Assembly (NCBI GenBank): GCA_003665825.1
Contig: QPFY01000008.1
Coordinates: forward strand, 1,488,001 to 1,552,000
Direction of reading: 5' to 3'
DNA from: Microbotryum silenes-acaulis
Lineage: Eukaryota; Basidiomycota; Microbotryomycetes; Microbotryales; Microbotryaceae
DNA: 64,000 bases
How positions within the stretch are numbered: the first letter of the stretch is position 1; each line of letters begins with the position of its first letter. This document shows, one piece after another, positions 33,283-44,869 of the stretch. A program made the position numbers and the translations under genes. The notes under the pieces were generated by a model, which worked only from the letters and a program-made list of their open reading frames with translations, was not told where the DNA came from and searched no databases.

Positions 33283-35379
33283 TCAGAGCAAGGGAAGCAG
33301 CTGCTCAATGTCCGAGATTATGGACTCGTGCGACATCGCCTTGGATGGACCCCACAACTCCCCCAGCTTGGCCTCTACCGCAGCCATCTTGGAATTATAG
33401 AGCTGGTTATCAAGACCACAATTGCGTCTCAAGATGTCAAGGAGTAGGCGGATGTTTGTCCATCGATGTGCGCAGCCTTCGAGTACAGATTCGTATTCCG
33501 GATCCATGCGAAGCACAACTTTGAGTGTATAGACTAAGCGCGCTTCTGGCCGATTCCAGTCCGCCCAGATATTCTGACCCTTTGGCGTCATGACAAGCTC
33601 TTCATTGTTGCCCTGGTACGGCTCGCGGAACGAAGATTCCATTATGACGTAAAAGAGCGACTCGATGTCGTGCCACCGTTCGTGGACGACACCGAGTGGC
33701 TCGTTCGGTTGAGCGAGGATCGAGCAGGCGAGGTAGGGCCAGGTGCCCTGTAAGAAGTCGTATAGTCCAAACGTTAGTGCTGGTCAGAAACTTCATTCGG
33801 GGAAACATACAGAGGGGAGGACGCACGGATCGTATTCTGTGGTGCAGCTCGTTGCAAGGCCGATCATGCGGGACGGCGAGGTGATAATCGATGAGGGCGC
33901 CGACACCGTCGCGGTCGATGACGACGTTGCCGTACGAGATGTCCCGGTGGATATACCCCAGCCTGTAGAGGTTTCGGTGTCCTGCATTGTCATGGGAACG
34001 CGCGTGTCGGCTAGGGAGCGCAAACGCAAGGCCGCCCAGTTGATCCCCGTGCTCACCTTTAACGACTCCAAGTACGGCCTGGGCGAGTTCCCTGGTCGTG
34101 ATCGCCGTGTTGAGGGGCTGATAACACTGTCGGTGGAAGACCACCTCGAGTGCCCGGGGCCCGATATCATCAAAGCTTTCATCATCACCGAGGAAAGTTG
34201 GAAGCGTGCGGAAGTCGTCCCGGTAGATGCCGGCGCTAAGGCTTAAACCCTCGGTGTCGATACGCGACGCAGCGTGCATCTTGCGACGTAGGGCAATCGC
34301 ATCGTCGAGGCGGGATTGCTCGACCCATGCGACTGTCATGGCGTACTCGGCGGCAGGGGTAGACGAGGTGATTGACGTGGGGTCGACAGGCGCGTGTCTT
34401 GCGGTAACGCGGAAAGCGGACGTTGCACGACCCGTGCAGCTTCGACGTCGGAAGAGGAGCTCCTGGATCTCGAGATCTGAGATATCGCCGAGCTCGGACT
34501 CGAAGTCGTGGGCGCGGGGTGGGAGAAACTTGTCCGAGACGACAAAATTGCCGAAACCATCGTCGACCTCGTTCGTCGAGGCCAGCATCCCGAGCCCGTT
34601 GTCGTCGAGTTCGATGAGGTGTGACAGCACGCGCCGGAGCAGCACGGCTTCCTGACCGCACTTGCGGGCGCTCGTCGTGAACACCCCACACGCGTTGACG
34701 AGGTAGACTTGAAGCACGTCCCCGCAAAGGGTGACCCCGATCGCGTGGGCGCGGAGTGCGGTCGTGCAGATCATGTGTAGCCGCCTCATCATTTGGCTAC
34801 GCGCTTCTGCGCTCTTCGTGTCGCTCTCTTTCACCTCAATCGCCACTGCAATCTGCGAGTATGCGCGTTGAGGCGACGGGGGCGTGCCTTCCATCGACTT
34901 TGGGTGCTCTGACTGCGCCCAAACCAACGGAAGATCGGGGGCAGCGGCCACCGCCGCATGCGTGAGGATGACGGCGTCGGGCCTCTTCTGCTCCTCGCAA
35001 TCGGGCGCGAGCTTGATGTGGTTATCCACGACCAGACGTCGATCGCCAGTCTACACCCGGGTGCATCAATGATCGGGTCAGTCATACTCGTACGGTCGAA
35101 GCCAAGCGATAGCACCGGGGCACTCACCACATCCTTGATCGCGTTAGCGATCTCTTTCATCGCAGCCTCCGTCCCCAGTTTCTTGGTCGGTTGGAGGATG
35201 TTGGCCTCGTACTTGGAAGGCGTGGCAAGAAAGTACTTGTCCATCGCCTTCGAAAGTCGAGGTTTGCCGATGTGGGCGAAGAGCTGTTGCTCTCTCGCTT
35301 CCGCCGTGGCCGACATCGACACAACGGGACTCGACTTCATCGGACTCGAGCCTGGTAAAGCATCGACGAGGTCCGACAT
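33283..35379 (-). CDS. FunK1 homologue, type I, copy D
   Basis: Model: join(33283..33747, 33827..33981, 34057..35050, 35128..35379), the same architecture as A. Catalytic loop GYIHRDISYGNVVIDRDGVG, metal motif IDYHLA, distal VVHERWHDIESLFYVI, C-terminal SHESIISDIEQLLPLL. The beta-3 position is Thr (YAMTVAWVEQSR). The first ATG in frame (MSDLVDALPGSS) is used; the frame stays open to 35577 without an ATG, so an N-terminal exon may be missing or lost. It is closest to copy F, differing at a few residues near the third intron. Divergent partner of E. Confidence 0.75.
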
Positions 35380-35503
35380 GCCTGGCAGGCCTACGGCCTC
35401 GCGTGAGCGACCTGCTCGCCCTGGTCGAGTCTTGTCGTGGTTGATACGTTGACGCGCGTTGACGCGCGTCGATTCCGCTTGGGCGGGGCGCGCGGCGTTG
35501 GGG

Positions 35504-35943
35504 CAGGTTGGGGCTGGGCTGTCATGGGTCCTCGCGCGTCTGACGCGAAGTTCGTCCAACACGGCGCCGACTAGCACGCCAAAGTTCTAGCTCCGCCTCA
35601 TCTTCAACCTCGACCTCGACCTCAATGGCATCGATCTCGGTCACGGTGTCGCGCTAAAGCGCTGGTCGTTTTGACGCAGCTTCTACATCCGCCGACCCCC
35701 AGCTGCCTTCGACGTCTGACACGTACGACCAGGCGCCGCGAGGGACGCGCTTCCCTGCTGGCCACGACAGCGACTACAGCGACCGCAAGTGCGCCCAGGA
35801 ACGCGACCGCAAACTTGGCGTCGGGCCCTCTACCTCGGTATCGCACTCGTCGAGCCACTTCGACCCCATTACGACCGCGCCGGGAGGCCGCCTCGGCAGA
35901 GCGAGCAACAGCCAGAGCCGAAAGGATCTTCAAGGCGGTCCAG
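35504..35943. promoter_or_regulatory. Divergent intergenic region between FunK1 D and E
   Basis: Duplicate of the A/B intergenic region, including ATGGCATCGATCTCGGTCAC (cf. ATGGCATCGAACTCGGTCAC in A/B). The frame of E is open back to 35671 without an ATG, which suggests unrecognised 5' coding exons. Confidence 0.5.
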
Positions 35944-38038
35944 ATGCACCAAAAACACTGTCCGGCCCTTGAGGCCTACTTCTTCGGCCATCCGACCGCT
36001 GAGGAGCTCGCTAACAAGATCTGGCCCAAGGAGTCCAACACTGGCACCAAAGAAGCGCTGGGCGAGGTCATAGCAGGCGTCATCAATAAGCTGCGTCGAC
36101 GCCTGGGCTACTCGATCGCTTGGCGGCGTGAGTTGCGAAATGTATGCCTCCGATGGCTGACGTCGTTTCTCACTCTTGGGCCTCAGACTGGAGACCGGCG
36201 ACTGGTCGCCTGCAAGAACTCGACCCAGTACATCAGCGTCGCACCTGACCGCGTAAAGACGACCGACAAGACGGCCGACGTCGTGCTCTTGACCCACGCT
36301 GCGGTCGCGCACGACCCAACCCTCCCGAATGTATGGGCCCTTCCCAGTCACGCCAATCTGCAAGCCAAGAGAGCCGCGCCCGATGCGGATCTCGACACCA
36401 ACGTGAACTTCAACGTGAACGGAACCGGCAAGGGCCAGCATCAGAACAATGAGGCCGAGGCCGTGGACGCCGACGACGATGGGTACGACAAGTACGCCGA
36501 GGACGACGAGGACGACGATGAGAACAAGGCCGAGGCCAAGGTGGACCTGAACCGGGCCAAACGCTCCTTCACGCACGTGGCCGCCGTCGGCGAGACCAAA
36601 GCGGGCAACACCAGAGCCGAGGGCCAGTTGTTCAGACGGTTGTCAGCACTCCTCGCGACGCCGATTCGAGAATATGCGATCGGGTTTACCCTGCACGGCG
36701 ACCGTCTCACAGTCTACGTTATGACTTCTTGCGGCATGTTCTTCACCAAACACAGAACGGTCACCAAAGAAAACGGAGAGCTGTCGACCTTTCTCTACCG
36801 TCTCATCAAACACAGTGATCGGCTGAACGGCGTTCTCGCCACCACGACCTCGCTCGACGACCGCTACGGCCCGTTCACGTACTGCCCCGACTTCTTCCCA
36901 CCGGCGGCCTCAGAGTTCAGCTGGGGGGCAAGGATGATGTCCAACTTCAAGATTCAGAAGCTTTTGTTCCGTCGACAAAGAGAGTGCGGCCGTGCGACGT
37001 CGACATACGAGATCACCCTTGGTGAGGGCGCCAACGTCAGGACTCGCGCGATGACGATCACCTGGGTCGAGGAATCGCGCAACTCGGACTTGGCCGAGAT
37101 ACGCAACCTGATTCAAGAAAAGAGACCCCGAGGGCTCGCTCCGCTGGTCGGCGTCTTTCGCACCGAGTACAGGACCCTCCCCGGGTTCCTACCCGGCGAC
37201 GAATCCCTCGACGGTATCACCCCGCGGACCAGGGAGGTTGTCGTTCACGAAGAGTGCTACAACCCACTCGCCACGCTCGAAAACACGAAGCAGCTCGCGC
37301 GCGCTCTCGAGGGTGCGATTGAGGGTGAGTGCTCAGAGCAGAGCGGGACAGCGCGCTGAAGGGTGTGCCAACACTGACGACCCACTGCCGCGCGTGACAG
37401 GGCATCGTCAGCTATGGGATTATGGCTTCATCCACCGTGACGTGTCGTATGGCAACGTCATGGTCGACCGTCAAGGCGATGGAGTTTTGATTGATTACAA
37501 TCTAGCGGTCAAAAAGGCTCGAACGGCAGAAGAAGAGTGTCGCCTCAGCCGCTCGGTACGTTCTCACGTCCGTGCTAGCCCTCGACATGTTCTTGGACTC
37601 ACCCAACTCCTTTCCACCCTTCCCCTGTACCATGATCAACCACAGGGCACGCTACCCTACATCTCTCGACTCCTGCTCAGCCCCGCAACCGAGGGTGTGG
37701 TGCACGAGCGCTGGCATGATATAGAGTCATTCTTCTATGTGGCGTCCCGCACGGCTTTTCAATCTGGATCTGCTGACGTGCCCTTTTTCGAAACGCCGGA
37801 CGCCGCGGATCTCTGGAACGTGTGGAATGCCGAGAAGCTCAAATATGCAGCAGCCAGGAAAGGTTGGCTGTCTACGAGATCCGGCTTCAAGGAGCTCCTG
37901 GCCGCGTGCGCGTCCCGTTGGTTTGGCGTGGAGGAGGTTCTTACGATCCTAAAGGACAGCTGTTCGATTGCCGCAGCTTATGTTGACCTCGACGGAGAAG
38001 AGCTTGAGGCCAAACTTTGTGACCTGATACCGGTGTGA
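35944..38038 (+). CDS. FunK1 homologue, type II, copy E, intron 1 retained in frame, altered C-terminus
   Basis: Model: join(35944..37324, 37401..37555, 37646..38038), 642 residues. At the place of intron 1 the donor GTCAGT of B and C is CTGCGT, and the whole former intron is stop-free and in frame, giving RRRLGYSIAWRRELRNVCLR before TGDRRLVACKNS. The acidic insert reads DDGYDKYAEDDEDDDENKAE. The catalytic loop is GFIHRDVSYGNVMVDRQGDG; Thr at the beta-3 position. The C-terminus ends EAKLCDLIPV because a small deletion relative to C shifts the frame, losing about 16 residues. The protein is otherwise uninterrupted. Confidence 0.72.
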
Positions 38039-38430
38039 TGTCGTACGAAATCATCCAGACACGCCTGAGAGCCCTTGCTGAAGCAGCCTGAGGGCGAGAA
38101 TGGAAATGTGTGTAATGTCTCTCTGAAGAATGAAATGACAGACAGAGTCCGTGCTCTGCGCTGTGAGTAACCTCGTGCACGAACTATGAAATTGAAGTGA
38201 GTAGTCGTTTTGACGGAAGAAGAATTGACTCTGTGCGTAGAAGCGGCATAACAATGCAGTTCTTTCGTGTCCATCAGACAAACTCATGCGGTGCTTGCGC
38301 TTCCAGAGCCTTTCACAAGAAGCAATTCGCTATTCGTAGCCTGAGTTCTATAGGACAGAAAGTTGATGAGAATAACCGTGTCGTCTCATCTGGTCCTGGA
38401 AAATTACGTCACTGAGTCCACACTCCCCCT
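38039..38430 (+). repeat. 3' flank of FunK1 type II copy E
   Basis: Matches the flank of C up to about 38390. At 38425 the shared upstream sequence of type I copies F, G and H begins (AACAGTGAGTCAGAATGCCC). Confidence 0.65.
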
Positions 38431-38520
38431 TTCATCAACAGTGAGTCAGAATGCCCTCCTACTGTTCGTTCCGCGTGGTCTGGCTGTTCAGTGTTGATCC
38501 AACATTATTGACCCATGGAC

Positions 38521-38614
38521 AGGCTGGCTGCTTTTTGATTAATCAAAAAAGGCGCGCTACACATTAATATAATGAAGCGATGATATAGTCTAATCAATTA
38601 TGTGAATAATTGCA
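38521..38614. mobile_element. 94-bp insertion upstream of FunK1 F
   Basis: Present in F but absent from the matching place in G and H, where ATGGACTGGACCC is continuous. It is AT-rich and contains the palindrome TTTTTGATTAATCAAAAA. No clear target-site duplication beyond one base. It could be a tiny non-autonomous element, or an intron lost from G/H. Confidence 0.4.
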
Positions 38615-38623
38615 CTGGACCCG

Positions 38624-40951
38624 ATGGCAATTGCAGTGCTTAGTCAGGACGCCCGGCGCTCGGACCAGTCCATCTCGGGCGAGGCGTCGTCGGGGCCCGA
38701 TATCCGAAGCAGCGCGCGACTGATGCAGATGCCCAACGCCGCGCGCCCCGCCCAAGCGGAATCGACGCGCGTCAACGCGCGTCAACGTATCAACCACGAC
38801 AAGACTCGACCAGGGCGAGCAGGTCGCTCACGCGAGGCCGTAGGCCTGCCAGGCATGTCGGACCTCGTCGATGCTTTACCAGGCTCGAGTCCGATGAGGT
38901 CGAGTCCCGTTGTGTCGATGTCGGCCACGGCGGAAGCGAGAGAGCAACAGCTCTTCGCCCACATCGGCAAACCTCGACTTTCGAAGGCGATGGACAAGTA
39001 CTTTCTTGCCACGCCTTCCAAGTACGAGGCCAACATCCTCCAACCGACCAAGAAACTGAGGACGGAGGCTGCGATGAAAGAGATCGCTAACGCGATCAAG
39101 GATGTGGTGAGTGCCCCGGTGCTATCGCTTGGCTTCGACCGTACGAGTATGACTGACCCGATCATTGATGCACCCGGGTGTAGACTGGCGATCGACGTCT
39201 GGTCGTGGATAACCACATCAAGCTCGCGCCCGATTGCGAGGAGCAGAAGAGGCCCGACGCCGTCATCCTCACGCATGCGGCGGTGGCCGCTGCCCCCGAT
39301 CTTCCGTTGGTTTGGGCGCAGTCAGAGCACCCAACGTCGATGGAAGGCACGCCCCCGTCGCCTCAACGCGCATACTCGCAGATTGCAGTGGCGATTGAGG
39401 TGAAAGAGAGCGACACGAAGAGCGCAGAAGCGCGTAGCCAAATGATGAGGCGGCTACACATGATCTGCACGACCGCACTCCGCGCCCACGCGATCGGGGT
39501 CACCCTTTGCGGGGACGTGCTTCAAGTCTACCTCGTCAACGCGTGTGGGGTGTTCACGACGAGCGCCCGCAAGTGCGGTCAGGAAGCCGTGCTGCTCCGG
39601 CGCGTGCTGTCACACCTCATCGAACTCGACGACAACGGGCTCGGGATGCTGGCCTCGACGAACGAGGTCGACGATGGTTTCGGCAATTTTGTCGTCTCGG
39701 ACAAGTTTCTCCCACCCCGCGCCCACGACTTCGAGTCCGAGCTCGGCGATATCTCAGATCTCGAGATCCAGGAGCTCCTCTTCCGACGTCGAAGCTGCAC
39801 GGGTCGTGCAACGTCCGCTTTCCGCGTTACCGCAAGACACGCGCCTGTCGACCCCACGTCAATCACCTCGTCTACCCCTGCCGCCGAGTACGCCATGACA
39901 GTCGCATGGGTCGAGCAATCCCGCCTCGACGATGCGATTGCCCTACGTCGCAAGATGCACGCTGCGTCGCGTATCGACACCGAGGGTTTAAGCCTTAGCG
40001 CCGGCATCTACCGGGACGACTTCCGCACGCTTCCAACTTTCCTCGGTGATGATGAAAGCTTTGATGATATCGGGCCCCGGGCACTCGAGGTGGTCTTCCA
40101 CCGACAGTGTTATCAGCCCCTCAACACGGCGATCACGACCAGGGAACTCGCCCAGGCCGTACTTGGAGTCGTTAAAGGTGAGCACGGGGATCAACTGGGC
40201 GGCCTTGCGTTTGCGCTCCCTAGCCGACACGCGCGTTCCCATGACAATGCAGGACACCGAAACCTCTACAGGCTGGGGTATATCCACCGGGACATCTCGT
40301 ACGGCAACGTCGTCATCGACCGCGACGGTGTCGGCGCCCTCATCGATTATCACCTCGCCGTCCCGCATGATCGGCCTTGCAACGAGCTGCACCACAGAAT
40401 ACGATCCGTGCGTCCTCCCCTCTGTATGTTTCCCCGAATGAAGTTTCTGACCAGCACTAACGTTTGGACTATACGACGTCCGACAGGGCACCTGGCCCTA
40501 CCTCGCCTGCTCGATCCTCGCCCAGCCAGAACAGCCGCTCGGTGTCGTCCACGAACGGTGGCACGACATCGAGTCGCTCTTCTACGTCATAATGGAATCT
40601 TCGTTCCGCGAGCCTTACCAGGGCAACAATGAAGAGCTTGTCATGACGCCAAAGGGTCAGAATATCTGGGCGGACTGGAATCGGCCAGAAGCGCGCTTAG
40701 TCTATACACTCAAAGTTGTGCTTCGCATGGATCCGGAATACGAATCTGTACTCGAAGGCTGCGCACATCGATGGACAAACATCCGCCTACTCCTTGACAT
40801 CTTGAGACGCAATTGTGGTCTTGATAACCAGCTCTATAATTCCAAGATGGCTGCGGTAGAGGCCAAGCTGGGGGAGTTGTGGGGTCCATCCAAGGCGATG
40901 TCGCACGAGTCCATAATCTCGGACATTGAGCAGCTGCTTCCCTTGCTCTGA
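38624..40951 (+). CDS. FunK1 homologue, type I, copy F
   Basis: Model: join(38624..39106, 39184..40177, 40253..40407, 40487..40951), 698 residues, all phases agree. Starts MAIAVLSQDARRSDQSISGE. It has the catalytic loop GYIHRDISYGN, IDYHLA and VVHERWHDIESLFYVI; Thr at the beta-3 Lys position. The 75-nt intron 40178-40252 is stop-free. The C-terminal region (LDNQLYNSKMAAVEAKLGE) matches D, while G and H carry a different segment there (LDSRFLGLEVAKEEAQLGE, as in A), suggesting exchange between copies. Confidence 0.8.
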
Positions 40952-41284
40952 AGTGACCAGCTTTGCACTGGGCTTAAATATGGTTGCTCGTTGTTAGTTC
41001 CAATTATTGCAATAGATGCCCAAGGTCATTTTCCGTCCGTTGCAGTATAATTCCCGGCTGGAAATAGGACTGCGCCAGCGGTGCCTTCATTCGGCTCGAC
41101 TGTGCAGAGTTTCTGGCCCAAGTCGTAATCTGGGAGGGCCCTTACATCATTCATGTTTTGCTCTTAGGGGTGTTGTTTTTGGAAATGGATCAGGTGTATT
41201 TTCCTGTCCCAGGTATCAAAACGCGTGGCCTTGAACCAACGAAATGAAACCCATAGCCCCGCACCAAAATCTTGTCTTTGATCT

Positions 41285-42215
41285 CACTGACCGCTCGAGA
41301 TTTGCCACACAACACCACCTCATTGCTTCATATCTTACTCGAACTCGATCCTGCGGTGCACACGTTGGATCATACAGTCACAACTCGAGCTTCTCCACAC
41401 CATTCGGCGTTGGACCGTGACGATCTTCTGCACTCTCAATCGATCTCGGCGATTCGCTCGACCAGCTTGATACGCCGTGCGATCAGCATCCCACATATGC
41501 GAGTTGCACGATCATACACGCGGCAGCAAACCTGGTCATTTGGTCGTGGACTGCGCTCAGCGACGCACGGTGTTCCATCTCCTCTCGCTTCGCTTCTTCT
41601 TGCAACTCATCTCGCTTGGTGTCGACAAACTCGTTTGGCCTGTACTAAGCGAGCAAACGTCTGCAAGGTCAGTGTGTATCTTCAACCTGAAGTTCTTCAC
41701 TTGCTCCACCCCGCGTGTTGCAAGTGTGTGCACTATTGCTCATGTTTGATGGTTGATTTGCTCCACCAGGTCTCAGATTCCGGCCTGCGCTTAGATCGAC
41801 TCTTCAGACTCCGACTCGCTCCAAACCGTTTCTCGCTCTCATGGATGAATGATCATCGTCTCTTCCAATTGAGGATCCAGAGTTCTTCGGCGGGACCTGC
41901 TCTGCTCGACTTTGATCACCTCTCCATCGGCCCCGACCTCAAAACTCAACTCGGTGCGACCGATCGCTCGTCAATGAGCATGCAGGCTCTCATGTTTACC
42001 GCTGCTGCCTTTGCCACCCAAGACTTGACATTCGCCGATGATCAGTGTGAGGAGGCTTCTCCAACCATCCGAACTCTTCTGGGCCACCCACGCCCTGTCC
42101 GCTCTCCTCGAGATTGAGAATGAAGGACCACCTTGACTCTTTGCGAGCAACGTTTCTCCTTTCCCTTCTTTCCCTACATATCTGACGTACACATATGTCA
42201 GTATGTGCTCCATAT
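41285..42215 (-). repeat. Dispersed repeat family R, copy 3
   Basis: Follows the FunK1 F flank at the same junction base as in D, G and H. The coding-sense strand is minus (SGGPSFSISRRADRAWVAQ and following), opposite to the kinase. From about 41807 it is identical to copy 4. Confidence 0.6.
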
Positions 42216-42414
42216 GTCAGTATGTGCTCCTTGATGCAATGGTATTTGGTCTTTGAGCTCATATGTGCATATCTGATCTTCTTGACCCATCCTTGCCGGG
42301 TTTTCCTGCGGCCTCCGATTTGGTGCTTCCGGGCAGGACCTGAACGGAATGTTCTTGTATTGAATCCAACATGAGAACTGGACTACTGACTGCTGAACGC
42401 AATCAAAAAACTGG

Positions 42415-42606
42415 ATGCCTGAGCACGTTGCAGTGATCTCTGCGGAGTCACCGGGTCGATTGTACTCCTCGCCGCTCCGAGTCACGCCGACCGAGCTGAT
42501 GGCATGCTGCCGTGGTCCATTCGGAGTTGGCTTCAACCTTGTAGTTGCATCCCTAGCCTTCTTCTATAGGCTCTTTCGGACTCTAGCACTTGACTTGCGT
42601 GTGTAG
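42415..42606 (+). CDS. Small conserved ORF in block S, copy after F
   Basis: Same 63-codon translation as the minus-strand frame at 31646-31837, with one hydrophobic, possibly membrane-spanning segment. Unknown. Confidence 0.25.
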   Translation: MPEHVAVISAESPGRLYSSPLRVTPTELMACCRGPFGVGFNLVVASLAFFYRLFRTLALDLRV

Positions 42607-43197
42607 GAGAGCTGCTTGGGGCCGCATGCCGTGATTCGACACCGAAATGTTTCCAGCTTTCACGCTAAGCCTGGTCGAACCTGTGCGACCCGCATCCCTC
42701 ACCCGGCCGACGATCCTGACTGAAAGTATGCTTTAACACTGCAAAGAGCAACATCAATTCTTCCGCCAACGTGGAGATCTTCTAATTTTGACAGTGCGTT
42801 GCGGAGCGTCGGAGGATCACTATCCGATCGACCAGCGAAAAAAAAAAAAGGAGCCGAGTTTGCGCGATCGAGAGGACCTCCGAGTCCTTGTGCGATTTTT
42901 CGACTCCTGATCAGAAGTGGAAATTGCCCTCAACCCAGTGGTCATCATGTTCTAAGTCTCTCGATCGTAGTGATACAATAATATGCCAGAATATGGCTTG
43001 CAGCAGTGACCCGTTCGAAAGGACCAGATCGGCCTAAATCATGTGTGCTGCGGTGTCACTTTGGCTTTGTGATCTCAGTCGGAGGACGCCGGCCGGGTCC
43101 CGATGAAAATACTGCAGCAACCTCACAATTCAGCACCGCACGTGTATCGACCAGGGTTTTATATTCGAGTGCTGTGAGAGTGAGAAACATCTGTCCT

Positions 43198-44336
43198 CGG
43201 GATTCTCGACTTCTGTAATACTTGATATATCAGCTCATAACCAAGAGGGTAGCTTCTTGTAGTCGTTGTGATCAGCGCCGTATACTCCCCCAGAGATGCC
43301 GTGAGAATTCAGTTATCCCGGTCGCAAAGTCAGGGGGGGGGGGGCCTCATCGATCGTCGACGCGTCGAGGCGCGCGAGTTCGCGAATCGATGTTGGCCAC
43401 CTTCCGCATTCTCGCCCCGACATCGAAGTCACCTCCGACTTTGGACAATGGAACATGCTTTCGGGAAGGAGAAGAGCTTCTACGGAAAGAAGGAGCTCAC
43501 AGATGCGGGCCATCGATATGCGCTTGATCACCAGTTTCAGCTCGACCTTCGCAAGTCTGACATGCGTCGTGAGCAAGAGTGTCCAAGATCCTCCGTGCTC
43601 CTTCTCTGCCACTGCTATCTCCAAAGGAGAATGCAGTGTTTGGACCATCATTGTCTTCAATGAAGCCCACAGTCACCGATCGCTGCTGCACACCGGCGAC
43701 AGCAAGAGCAGACTTACGCGACACCGCTCCAACCTGTTCCATCTCGGGCCGAATGGAAGCTGCATCGTCTTCCTCGTGAGCGTCATGAGGTCATGGTGAA
43801 GTGAACAACAGTGACTCAACTGGCGAAGAAGAGGGTGTCATTATCATTCCGTCACATCTCTCCACGCGTACACGACGTCCGATCAAGCGCAGGATCCGGG
43901 GTGCGGACGAGAGGTCCAAGCGCAACACAGTCTCTGCAAAGGCCCCGGACACAACCGAGTTACGCTCAGATTCAAACGGTCTATCTATCTATCGCATGTA
44001 AGGTGTCAAGACTGTCAATGCTACTACTGCTGGCCTGTTTCATATGGAATTCACTCGGTCTATACTCATCGCTCGCTTTCGATAGGGCCCTGACGGTGAT
44101 TTTGCGACCGTAATATATGAATTCTCACGGCATCTCTGGGATTCTGAGTATACGGCGCGGATTAAAACGACTACAAGAAGCTACCCTCTTGGTTATGAGC
44201 TGATATATCAAGTATTACAGGAGTCGAGAGTCGAGGGCATTTTGGTCCTTTAGAGAAGGGCATTTCTGTCCTCATGAAAAGAAGCGAGGGCATTTTCGTC
44301 CTTTCGCTATCTTTCGAGGGCATTTTTGTCCGTAGA
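43198..44336 (+). mobile_element. MULE-like element, left end truncated
   Basis: The right terminal inverted repeat (about 44105-44336) is complete, with four GAGGGCATTTT-GTCC motifs. The left one starts only at TTCTCGACTTCTG (about 43203), so the outer part is missing. The interior contains the end of a transposase-like frame (RRPIKRRIRGADERSKR), after which a small deletion destroys the zinc knuckle that survives in the copy at 57259-57441. A duplicate lies 6,435 bp on. Non-autonomous. Confidence 0.7.
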
Positions 44337-44869
44337 TTTGATTTGTCGTTAGAGTCTCTAGCCTTGTCGTGCGGTGGTTATTCGCTTGCGGCTAAGTAGG
44401 AGGTAGTGCCTATCCTCGGGCCAAAGTTGTGAGTGTGAGTTTATAGAGGGCACTGGAGGTTCAGGGTCTCGTCGCCGCCCCGCGGTGCGTTAATTGTGTC
44501 GACCTACGGAAAAAAAATGTCGAGATTTGCAAAACCGCCTCACCTAAAAAAACATGGCTCGGGTCCCAGAATCTTGACTTTCACAAAGGCGCGTCGACGA
44601 GATTCTGGGTCCTAAACCGGTCCAAACCGCGCGCGCGCCTAGAAACGAATTCGGCCCAGCTGCAGAGGAGCTGCAGTTTGCAGGCTGCAGCGCAACAGAG
44701 CGCGACGGACTGCGATGGCGGAAGGCGACCTGCATCCCTTCCTTTGACCAGCCACTGCAGTACATCCTCGCGCTTCCCCCATCCACCCTTCTTCGTCTGT
44801 CTCTGAATCACAGAGCTCCAAGTGGATCGACACTCGAGTCTGAACACACTGCACCAACAGTGAGTCAGA
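44337..44869. other. Spacer upstream of FunK1 G
   Basis: No gene recognised. It has a GCTGCAG-rich cluster at 44659-44690 and a (CG)n run at 44629-44638. It presumably includes the promoter of G and is repeated at 50772-51304. Confidence 0.4.

Larger units (their letters stand above)
31090..35503 (-). repeat. Left arm of large inverted repeat
   Basis: About 4.4 kb matching 38731-43190 in inverted orientation: block S (31090-32045), family R (32050-32940), FunK1 3' flank and FunK1 copy D. Proteins of D and F are nearly identical, and a 63-codon frame (31646-31837 minus) is identical in both arms. Similarity stops inside the N-terminal region of D at about 35503. Confidence 0.8.
38731..43190 (+). 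repeat. Right arm of large inverted repeat
   Basis: Inverted counterpart of 31090-35503; the spacer of about 3.2 kb holds FunK1 E. Order: FunK1 F, 3' flank, family R, block S, ending where the MULE-like element begins. Confidence 0.8.

Noticed and set aside
34236..34727. Arg-rich 163-codon frame repeated in D, F, G and H (and A)
   Set aside because: It overlaps the FunK1 reading frame in another phase; it is conserved only because the kinase copies are near-identical.
41272..42117. About 280-codon plus-strand frames in family R (also at 47710 and 54145)
   Set aside because: Start, spacing and composition vary between copies, and the more protein-like blocks are on the opposite strand; probably antisense frames.
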